Shown piece by piece: positions 13,101 to 25,100 of a DNA stretch of 64,000 nt. How positions within the stretch are numbered: position 1 is the stretch's first letter; each line of letters starts with the position of its first letter. The notes below the pieces were generated by a model. The model saw nothing but the letters and a program-made list of their open reading frames with translations. It ran no database searches and was not told the DNA's origin. The translations under genes and the position numbers were made by a program. This DNA comes from Sarcocystis neurona. Taxonomy: Eukaryota > Apicomplexa > Conoidasida > Eucoccidiorida > Sarcocystidae. The DNA lies in the NCBI GenBank assembly GCA_000727475.1, contig KL647293.1, positions 2,820,853-2,884,852 of the forward strand. The letters are read 5' to 3'.

Positions 13101-16100
13101 CAGCGAAGAGACAGAACGACAAGACATGTCCTCGGCTCCCGACGAAAAGCGATGCATGGTAAAACATCTGCGTTGAAACCCTCTCGTTCCGGTGTACGTA
13201 CACCCCACAATTCTCCTACGTGCAACGTCTCCTCTCCCACTAGTTCTACACACTTGTATGCGTATGCGCAAGAGCTTTGCTCTACGTAGTTCCGTCAAGG
13301 CGTTCTCGTATCGCAAGGTTACCCTGCATGAACTTTATCTGTCTTTCGTAATTCCTCCACATGAAGCCAGGAATCTCTTTCTGGTGTACAGACACCGCTA
13401 CACGTATGTGCACTTCCACCACGTCGTGAAAAGCCAAGCAGTCCCTTTTTTCACCTGTTTCGTTCCTTCTGATACGTTGTTTGCTGTGCATCCGGGCTGG
13501 GACTGCGTGTGGTGTCTCGTAAATGTAGCAGAGTCTCTCTGTTGTACGCGCCACAGCATTGCCTCTCCTGCATACAGACTGCTGCTGCTGCTGTTTCTCG
13601 CCGCGCCTCTGTTGCTCATTTCTTCTGTTTCCCTCGCAGCCTTATTTTTCCGCTTTTTTCTGCGTCCACACAGCTGCTGCCGGTTGCGCACTCGTGTTCG
13701 TTTGTGCGGCTTTTGCTGCTGCTGCTGCTTCAGTGGACGGCCGCGATGCCGCAGCAGCAGCAACGAAGAGAAGGAGAGAAGCAGGAGGTGGGCCGTTCTC
13801 TATTATTGAGGCAGGACGACGGGCACCAGCAACAGGAACTGGAGAGGAAGAAGCTGCCGCGCTCGAAGAGGAAGCGGCCCAACAGCTCTCTAGACGGGAA
13901 GCGGCGCAGCGGATAAAAGATCTCTCCTCGCAGCTTCGACGAGCTCGACAATACGACCAGCTGAAACGTCAAGAAGACGCGCTTCATCTCGAAGAGCAGC
14001 TCCTAATAGAATATGATGCCCGCCTGCAACGGGAATTGCAGCGGGTACTCTATTCCTCCTCGTTCTCCACCTACGCGCTGGCAGCTGCTCCTGCTGCTAC
14101 CTGCGGCTGCGTTCCTGCTGCTGTCGCTACTGCTGCTGCTGCGCGGCTCTCCTGCTGCTGCACGTGTTGCTGCTGCTGTTCTGCGTACATTTCTGCCGCC
14201 GTTCCTGCTTTGCACGTTGCCGCTGCTTTTCGGAACCGCCTGCTGCCTCTTTTGCTGCGGCGTCGAGGACTTCTTTTCGTCAGTTCTCTCTTCTGCTGCT
14301 GTTGCGGCTTCGACGCTGCGCATGCGTTTCTCCTGCTGCTGCTGCTGCTTTTTTGACGTGGGAACATTGGTCGTCTGTGGGGGTTGCGACGGGGGAGAGA
14401 CGCAGTTCGGGTCTGCCGCTGCTTCTGCAGCTGCCGCAGCGCTCTTCTTCCACCGGCTCTCCGCTGCTGCTGCGGCTCCCCACGCGTACGACGTCTTGTG
14501 CTGCCTCTGCTGCTGCTGATGCGGCTCTCCACGTCTACAACGTCTTCTGCTGCCTCGGCTGCTGCTGCTGGTGCACCACGCATGTAAGCGACGTGTTTTG
14601 CTGCCTCTGCTGCTCCAGCTACTGGCATGGCTGGTGCTGTCGGTGCGGATGCTGTTGCTGCTGCTTCTTCAGGAAGACGAGCGAGTGCAGGCGGCGCTTC
14701 TTTCCGAGTGGGAAAAACATGCGACGGCCGCGCAGGTATATACATGTGTACGCGCGTATGTAGGAAAGTATGAGTGTACACATATGAATATGTATATATA
14801 TAATATTTGTCTCTCTGTACGGCGAATCCAATAATGTGTAGGCACGCATATATAGGCACATATATATATGTACATAGGCGTGTGTGTAGGAGCGTTTGTT
14901 TATATATATGTATACGCATATATATATATATTTGTCTGCCTGTATGCCCGTATATATGACTATATAGACGTGTACGTATGTATATATATATATAAGTGTA
15001 TTTGTATGGTGGCGTGTGTGTAGGAACGTATGTATATACATGCATATGTGAAAGCGAGGAAAGAATGTGGATCTGCAGAGACAGTCTATTGCGACATATG
15101 CCACTTTCTCTGTATTCTGCGTGCACGACCCTGTGTGTGGCTCCATTTCTTCGTACTTCACCGGCGCCTCTTCTCGTCAAATATTAGAGGTCAGAAATTG
15201 ACGCAGCTCTTCATCGCAGAAACTCTACTCGCATTTACGTCTATGGCTTCATCTGCATGCTTATGTACGAACTGATGCAAAGAAGGTGGACAGGGAGAGA
15301 CAGAGACACAGACAGGGACGTATATTTATTTACGTATGTGTAGCGTATAAGTACACACAGGGGTGTGTATATCCGTATGAGCGTGATGCACGTGGACGGT
15401 CGCAGTAGGCAGAGAGTGGCCGAGGAGCAGGCGCCTGCCGCACGTGCCCAGTTCTGTGAGAAGGTGAACGATAAATAAATCAACTCGTAAAACACTTGCC
15501 TTCTCCTTTAACAATATCCACCTATCCACGCACACGGCTGTGTTCGACGGCCATCCTCCTTCTGCAGCTGCTGTATATATATATATATGTGCGTATGCCC
15601 TTGGACAATATATGACGCATAGAGGTAAGGAGAAAAATACGTGCAGACATACGGACACAGAGAAGAGGTGACGGACGTGTCGCACGCGCTTCTCTCAGTA
15701 GACACCTCCTTTGGCGACTTTTTTTCTCTTCATATATATACGCATCAATATATATATACACATGTATACAAATATACACATATACATATGTACATATACA
15801 CATATATATATATACCCATGTATATATATAAAATATACTAATGGTGCAGCGCGGGGTGAAAATTTTTCTTTTGAGGAGAAGTATTTTTAGTTATTCGCGT
15901 GGAAAGACGTCTCGTTTCTCCAGCGACTTTTCCTCCGCACGCACGTCGTGCTGTCTTGTCGTTCCCTGCTTTTGGGTAATTTCTGCGACTCTCTTTTTTT
16001 CTTTTCTCCTGTTCACCGCACTTTTTTTTGCTGCAGGAGTGGAGAGACGGGGAGTGGCGGAAGGCACTGCAACATCAGAAAGAAGCAGCAGCAGCTGCAG

Positions 16101-19100
16101 CAGCAGCAGATCGACTCGAAGAATTACGAAAAATGGAGACGATCGAAGCAGTTGCAGACTCTGTCCAGCGTGTACGTACACCCCTTTCTTTTGGACGTCT
16201 GCCTCGGGGTGTATGCGGCACGTAGTTGATATTTATATGCGTGGAGTCACTGCGCATCTCTCTCTCTTCACACAGGTGTATATACATATATATGAATACA
16301 CGTGTGCCTCTGTTTGTATGTGAGACGTAGTTTATATACGTCCAGTCACTGCGTATCTCTCTCTCTTTATATACACGTATATATGTGTGTAAACACGTAT
16401 TTTTACATGTGTATACACGCGTGCACATACATATATGTATATACGTAACAAGTACGTGGCAGTATACATTTGTGCGTTTACATATGTGGGCACGTGGATG
16501 CCGGCAAACAAAAGTATCTACGCAGTTCTATTCAAATTCATTTGTTCCACCCAGCTCATATATATATATACATATATATATGCATACATACATATTATAT
16601 ACATATAGAGAGAGAGGGAGAGGAAAAAAAAAGGAAAGTGAAAGAGGCAGATGTATATATATACCTGTGTGTGTATGTATATATATATATATATTGTGTG
16701 TATGAGGACTGGTGCATATACAGATCTACATACGCGCCCCCCACACATTTCTATGGTTGTACATACGCGAACATATGCCGTAGAGTTAAGAGCTACCCAA
16801 GGGTAAGGAAACGCTAAAGCAAAAGGAAAGAAGTTCTGCGTACATATTCAGAAGCTTCTCTTTATCCTGTCTCATGTATTCCTTCTCCGTCATAAAAACG
16901 AGACTGCGTTGTCTCTGTATGTGTGTGACTATATATATATATATATATATAAAGAGGCATAGGGGAAAAAATAAATGAATACATATATGCGTGTGTAGAG
17001 GAAAAAAGATAAAATAAATATATCCACATATAGGTGCAGCTGTAGGTTTCGCTCCTGCTTGTCCTGGAGAGTATCTAATATCACGCGTGTACGAAGAGTC
17101 TATCTGTGTATATATACATGAATATCTGCACGTCGCTCTATTCTCAGCGTGAGCAGCAGCAGCTGCTGCGTGACCAGCGGCAGTGCTGCAGCAGCAGCGC
17201 CGCAGTGAGAACAGCAACTGCAACAAGAACAGCAGCGGCAGCAGAAGCCGCAGGTGCAGCAGCGGGGGATGCAGGAACAGAAGAAGCAGCCGCAGGAAAT
17301 TATATGTTTCCAGTTTAAATACGTCGATTGCTGCATGTGGGGTGCTCGCGTGGTGCTGCTGCAGGAATGTGCTGCTGTTGCTGCTGCAGCCAGGCGACTG
17401 CATGCGATCAACAGCAGTCTGAAGGTCGTCTGCGAGATGGAAGCAGCTCTCTCGGATTCAGAGCCGCTGCTGCCGTACCTCCACAAACTTCGAAGTGTTC
17501 GTTTTCCCTCTCTTTACACTCTCCACCTTTCTTTCTTGCTGTGTGTCTCGTGCTTTTTCTCTTTGTTCCTTATAGATACGTGTATTACACGCGTGTATAT
17601 TTCTTCTATCGAGCCACCTCTCTAGCCATTTTGTTTAGATATACTTACATATACACATATAGGTTTACACGTGTGTCTATGTGTATACATGTATATTATT
17701 CAGAAGTACATATATATATACATACAGATATACGTTACGCCTGCGTAAAATGTACACGTATGTATATTATGCAGCTGCACCTTGGCATCACAGGCAAATA
17801 CATATATATATATATATAGATATACACGTGGATATATATATATATGTATGTATCTACGTATTCAGCCGCACCTAGACATGTTGTTTTGGTATTCACATAT
17901 ATACTTGCATATACACAGATATGGTAAATTTATATGTGGTAGTGTCTTCGAACCGCATACGCACGCCGAGGATAAGAGAAAAATAGAAATTCGCTTCCTT
18001 ACTTTTGCAAATGTAGGTGTTCCTACGCGGTGACTTTCAGAAGAATTTCACGATAGTAGTTACAAGCACCCTGCAGTGACCAAGGATATCTGACTTTAGC
18101 TCTCCTTTCTACTCTTTTGTGCATATGTATATATATACCCATCAATGCCACTCTTCTTTCTTCTATGTCTCTCTTTCACCGTGCGGATAAATCTAGGAGT
18201 ATCTGTATCTATCTCTATATGTGTGTAGATATGTGTATGTATGTATGTATGTATGTGTAAATACATGCATCTCACTCTCTCCCTTTTTCTATAAATATAT
18301 CTACTCTTCACGTATAAAGCTGATAGGTCTTGCACCTATCTATATATATGTATATATGTATATCTGCGTATATGTATATCTCTGTCACTAACCCCCTACC
18401 TTCCTTGGTATATCTGTATCCTGTGTATGAATACATGACCGCGTGAACTCATAGACGTATACATATATATACATATATGTATGTCTGTATCTACTACTTT
18501 CTTTTTTATTATCTCTGTCTTTCCGTGTGAATGTTTGAATACGTGTATACTCACATATATGTGTGTGTATATATATGTGTATATTTATGTGTATGTATAT
18601 CTCATTCTCTCCCTTTATATATCTATATTCTTAACTACGAATGTATTACCTGTATTTCCATCTACATATATATATATATGTATATATGTGTCACTCTCTC
18701 TCTTCCTTTGTACATTTAACCATTTCCTTACGTATAAACATGTGTCTACTTTATCTACACCAAAACATATATATATATATATGTATATCCTTATGTATGA
18801 ATATATGTCTATTTTTCCACACATACATAAACATATATATATGTGTATATATATGTATCTCCTTGCGTATGAATATATGTCTATTTTATCTACACAAAAC
18901 TACGTATACAAATGTATATATATCTACTTATGTATGAATATATGTCTATTCTGTCTACGTCTACATACGCACATATATATATATATATATCTCACAGTCT
19001 CTTTCTCTAAACTTCCTTTCTTGTCGCTAATAAGTAGGTGGAGGCTAGTGAATGACAGCGCGTACGACCTCGTTCCTTCTGCGTTGTTATGACTGCGTCG

Positions 19101-22100
19101 ACGCCGGGCATTTTTTCTTCCCACACAAGCAAAAGTATATAAGTATTTCTCAGCATATCCCTCCCGATATATAAATGTATAATACACGTAGATATATATA
19201 GAGAGATGTAGTACACGTATAGAGATAGGAGACATAGAGAGAGACAGAAAGACATGGACATAGAGATGCGGGTGCTTTTGCATATGTTGCACGTACGGGG
19301 GCCACAATACATGTGCTTCTACATGTGCATTTACACACGCCAGCATAGAATACACATAGATACGTACTTACACGTTGATAAATATACATACATATATATA
19401 TATATATATATATGTATTTACATATAGTTATCAATACGTATATATATGCAACTCTTCATGTATATCTCTACGTAGATGGTAAGTCATATATACATATATA
19501 TGTATATGTAAGAAGAGATCATACATATAGGTGTAGACCCGAATAGATGTATATATTTGAATGTTCGCTTGTCTGACTTACATATGTGTGTGTCTGTGTC
19601 GACGAAAATGCACTTCTGCAGGGTAATGCGTCATATGACGTTTCACAAGTTCGTATGGTTACATAAAATTTTTAATACAACCTCTCCACATGTATAAGGA
19701 GGTCCTTGTACGTCGACGTCAAACGGGTGGTGCATAACATATCCACTTTGACTCTTAAAAAGCCAGATACATATACGTACGAATCTCCCTCTCTCTGTGT
19801 ATATATATATACATATACATATAGACATGTACGTACATATAAATACATTTATATATATATATATATATATATTTGTGTATATATGTGTATATGTATATAT
19901 GAAGTCACTTTATAGCGAGTATGTACACATATACACATAGATCTCCATACGTGCAGTCCTACGCTTTTACGTCTACAGATACTTGTATATATACATGTAC
20001 ACATATATGCGTAAGTATACATATATACGCGTGTATACGTATATATATTCACACGCATATACCTATGTATGTGTAAACGCATATATTGATATACATATAT
20101 ATATATATTAGCATATCTAGAGACATATGTAATAGCTACGTATGTGTCTGTGGACCCACGTGCGAATGAATACCGAGACATTTCCCGTGAAACTGAAGCA
20201 TGCGGTTCCTTTTTTCTCTGCAGCGCATATGTGCGTCCGTATTTGCATCCGTGTTGCTTTCGTCTGTCGCCCGCAGATGCACGAAGAAGATTTGATTATT
20301 CGAACAACGTTGGACCTTCTTCCACCTGCTGCCGTCGAAGCTGCAGCATCGCCGCTTCCTTCTCCTAGCGAACTGCGGGTACCGTCTTTCTGCTTTCCTT
20401 TTCCCCTCCGGCAATCTTTTAAACTCATTCTCCCTCACACGTGTAAACAAATTGCCAAGTGTACAAGTCTAACTCTGTCGAACCATGGAAGAACTCTGAA
20501 TTTACATGAGTATATGTAAGCAGACATATATATATATATATATTTGTGTGTTCATGTGTACACATGTGTGGATGCTTGCCGTCGACTTTTCTATCCAGAG
20601 GGGTGTGCATATTGACACACACATATGTACATATATACATGTTTATCTGCAGTGTGTGTGTATATATATATACATATGGAAATAATATATGCAAGCAGTA
20701 ATAGTCGTGGTAGTAGTAGGAGTAGCAGTCGTGGAAATAGTGAAATATTTTAGGAGCAAGATAGTAGTCATTCATGAATACCATAACAACCCGAGAGGAG
20801 AAATGCCAGTAGTAAAGTGGAACTGCAGTTAAAGGAATATAGGGGAATAATATGGTAACAAGAGAACGGGCCTAAACAGTAGTCGTAATAGTAGTTTTAG
20901 AGAAGGAAAAAAAATATACATATATATATTTGTTTTAGAGGTCTCTGTTAATATAAGCACGTGTATATCTAGGGACGCGTGTACTGCGTAAACGGATTTC
21001 TGTGTCTATTTGTTGATGCTGTTTGAAGTCCACGTGAAGGAGGTCTTTGAAGACGATCTGTTTCAACGGGAGGAGAAAAGCTCTGTCGTCTTTTGTTTCG
21101 CTGCCCTTTCTATCTCCCAGCTGAGTTGTGTACGTACGCCCCGCAGCGTAGTAGTATAACACGCTGACGTGGCGTGTATTCTGCTAGACAGGGGACGGCC
21201 AACAAGAAGAAAACAAAACAAGCAGAGAGAGGGAGTCACCGCGTGCCCTGCTCCCTCTGATGGAGAGAGGCGGTGAAGAAAAACGTCGTTATTTGAAGTG
21301 GCACCCCATGGCAGGGCTAGCAGTGGTGGAGCCGCTCCTACTCGCTTACGCATCAGCGAGAGGAGTCTCGTATTTGTTTGATTTGTCGTTCGTTAACAGC
21401 GCGTAGCTGCAGCTGCTGGCGCTTCTTCACATTGGTGCTACAGCTCTCCATGCTGCTGCTGCTGTTCTCCTGTGATTGCTGCTGCTGCTGTTCTCCTCTG
21501 ATTGCTGCTGCCGCTGCTGTTCTCCTGTGATTGCTGCTGCTGCCCCTGCCGCTGCTGGTGCTGTTCTCTTGTGATTGCTGCTGCTGCTGTTCTCCTGTGA
21601 TTGCTGCTGCTGCTGTCCTCCTATGATTGCTGCTGCTGCTGTTCTCCTGTGATTGCTGCTGCTGCTGCTGTCCTCCTATGATTGCTGCTGCTGCTGTCCT
21701 CTTGTGACTGCTGCTGCTGTTCTCCTGTAGTTACTACTGCTCCTACTTTGGTGGTGGCTGCTGTTGCCTGTCCTTCCTCCTGCTCCTCTTTGAAGCTCGT
21801 GCTCCCGCCGCATGTAGTCCCCTCCTCCTTGCTTCGCTGCTTTCCTCTACTTGTTTCTTCCTTTCCCGTCTCTTCTTCTCCCCCTCCTTCTCCCCTGTCG
21901 ACCTTGTCTTTCCCTGTCCTTCCTTCTCCTGCCTTTCTTTTTCTTCTTCTGGCTGTTTCTCTCTGCAGAATCGGCTTCGTCGCTGTATACCGTCGTGGAC
22001 ACGCACGGCATTTATACCCGCGGACTCAGGATTAGTCGGGCACCTTCTTGCTTTTCTCTTCTCCTCTTTCTACATTCTCCGGTCCGTCCCTCCTCCCCTT

Positions 22101-25100
22101 CTTCCTCCTTCTCCTTCTCGTTATTCTTCGTCTACCTCCTCCTCGCTGCCGCCGCTGCTGCTGGCTTCGCTTCCATCTGCTGCTGCTGCCGCTGCTCCTG
22201 TCGTGGGGCCCTCACAGCAGCAGCAGCACCGTGAGGAGGAAGGCGGAGCAGAGACAAGCAGCCGCATCAGCAGAGACGAGCAGCAGCGCCGAGGCAATTG
22301 GGAGGAGGCAAGTGTGACGAAGGGGAATAACAGCAGCAACGGCGGCGATCAGCCGGAGGGGCAGCAGCAAGTATTTGATGCTGCGGGAAGAGTCAAGAGA
22401 AATCTTCGACTTCTATCACACTTTACTTTCTGCGTAGAGTCGGGTAGGTGCCTGTCCTCTCCACGAGGATAAGGTTCGCTTCTCACGCTTCCCCCAGGTG
22501 GTGATCCTTTTTCTTCTGAAACCCACACAAAGGCACTCCTGGTGTGCATGCAGAGACACACGTGTGTGCGTATGTATAGATATATATTTCTGTACCGGGT
22601 GAATATCGGTGTGTATAGCTATGAAGTGTATAGATACACGTGTGTATGTGTATATGAATATATACAGATATATATTTCTGTGCCGTGTAAATATCTGTGT
22701 GTATAACTATGAAGTGTATACATGTATTTATGTATGCATATATATATATATATATACCGTGCATAGCTGTGAAGTGGGTATATACATGTGTGTACATGTG
22801 TGTATTTATTTATATACATATGTCTCTATGCCGGGTGAATATCTGTGTGTATAGCTGTATAGTTGTATGTGTGCGCGCATCTCTGTGTCTGTAGTCGTTC
22901 TGCGAGATTTGTATTTACATCAGCGGCGATACAACGAGTTCAGGCAGCGGGCCCCACACAAATACACATACACACGTGCGGATACAAAAAGTACATAGGC
23001 AAGCGTATACTCATAATATATACGTGCGCGCATATATATATATACATATATGTGCACGTAAACATAAATATATACATACATACACACATTCTTACGTACA
23101 AACCTATATTCGTGTGCATATCAATATATGTATATATATGCATGCGTGTATATATATATATACAGACATGCATGTGCATACGTACATACATATACATACA
23201 TGCATACATACACACATATACGTACATGCATACATACGTACATATACACACATACATACACATACGTCGATATAGATGCACACACATACACGTACATACA
23301 CACACATACACATACAGACACACACATACACATACGTGTGCATACAGATACATACCTATAGATACGTATACACGCATATGTTACAGATACATACATACGT
23401 ACATATATACATATATGCACATATATACATACATGTGTACGTGCATACATCCACACGTGTTCATATATATCTATATATATATGTGTATACGTACGTGCGT
23501 TTATATATGGACACGTGCAGGTTTGTCTACTATGTGCTTGTACATGAATGTGCGCAGGGATAAGGTACCTCTGTGTTCACATGGGCGGCAGCAGTAAATA
23601 GCAGTGAGCATGGACTACCACGCTTCTCGAGAAAGTATCCACGCGTGAAGAAAAGATGTGAATTTTTGTGAACAGCGTTGTAGTAGAGAAACGTCCGCCC
23701 TCCGTGCACCTTTACAGCCGTGTGTACATCCCCTTGCATAAGGAGAGGACTCTTTTCTTCGAAAGCAACAGCGGCACTTCCGGTTTTTTCTCTTTGTTCG
23801 AACGTTCGCTGAAGTGAGTGTCTGAAGAAGCAGCGGCGTGCAGCTCCCCACGCATCCGAGAGGCCTTTTCCTTTTAAAGTGTACTTCTGTTTATATATAT
23901 ATATATATGTATATTTAGTTAATTATTTGTTTCTCTACTTTCATGCGCCTACAGGAAGATTTGTTGTACGTGTATTTCAGTGTGCAGGAGATTTCTGTGA
24001 GTAGACAGAGAGAGATACTGTGGAGTGGCACGCTTGCATTAGATACACGTACACGCAGAGAGAGAGGTACTGGAGCCGTGGGCGCTCGCCACATACAAAT
24101 ATATATACATTTGTATGTGTATATTTAGAGAAAGCAGTACACACGTATGTGTATGTCGTATATAAGTAGAGCATTGTGCAAGAAGCATGGAGGGTGATGT
24201 TATTTTCGTCAGTTTCGAATGCGCCAATTGGTGAACTTAAGAAGTTCGTTGCCCCTCTCCGACTCCTGGCCTTTTCTTCTTCCATGCGTGTGGAGCAGAG
24301 ATAATTATTTTTTCTTTCTATAGTCTTCATACACAGAGTAAAGAAATCTCCTCGATTCTCTCCTTTCCTGTTTATATGTACGTGCTGAGCATTCACATAT
24401 ATATACATATATAGATTTACTGTCTCTCTCACGTTTATACGCATATAGATAAGTAGGTACGTATATATAAATTTATGCGTATCTGTATACAAATATATAT
24501 TGTCTCTCTCTCGTGTTCGTACGTAGGGAAGGGTCCGCAAATGTATATGTATATATTCTGCAGGCGTACATATGATACACTTGTACCAGAAGATAATCGT
24601 GTCCCCTAGTTGGCGCTTGATCATTCACACATATGAGTCTATATATACATGTATATATTGTATCTGTCGTGTTAATATATGTAGAAATACACAGATGCAC
24701 ACGCATAAATATGTGCGAATATGCTGAGCAGGTATACATTTTATACGTATATATACACATATACATGTATACACACATGCCCCAAGCATACGTATACGTA
24801 TGAATATATATATATGTAAATGTATATATTCCGTATTCAGGTCACGTTTTTCATATATGTACAAACGTATAAATGTGTTTACCTCGCTGCTGCGTATGTG
24901 TAATTATACTTACCTACGTGTGTGTACTACGCGCCTGCTGATTATGAACTACCAGCAACTTCGCGGTGCTCTGAAGGGATGATGCTTCTCAGTGAAGAGA
25001 ACTGGACCCTGAGGAGGAAAGTTCCACATCCCAAGCAGCAGATTCTGTTCTCAATACTTGTCGCCCGGTGCGACGTACGGATTTACGTTTATAAATGACG

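Noticed and set aside
14071..15180. 369-codon minus-strand open frame across intron 3
   Set aside because: It is Gln/Ala/Arg-rich only because the CTG repeat has no stops, then runs into Tyr/Ile/His TA repeat. The plus strand here is the MIC60 intron.
22940..23377. Open frames on both strands in the ACATAC repeat
   Set aside because: Tyr/Val/Met/Cys or His/Thr repeat peptides on opposite strands are a direct product of the tetranucleotide repeat.
23956..23994. Possible extra MIC60 exon (CTACAG to TCT/GTGAGT)
   Set aside because: The splice sites are good, but inclusion between exons 8 and 9 gives a TGA at the next junction. Direct joining of exons 8 and 9 is in phase and matches the family without a gap.
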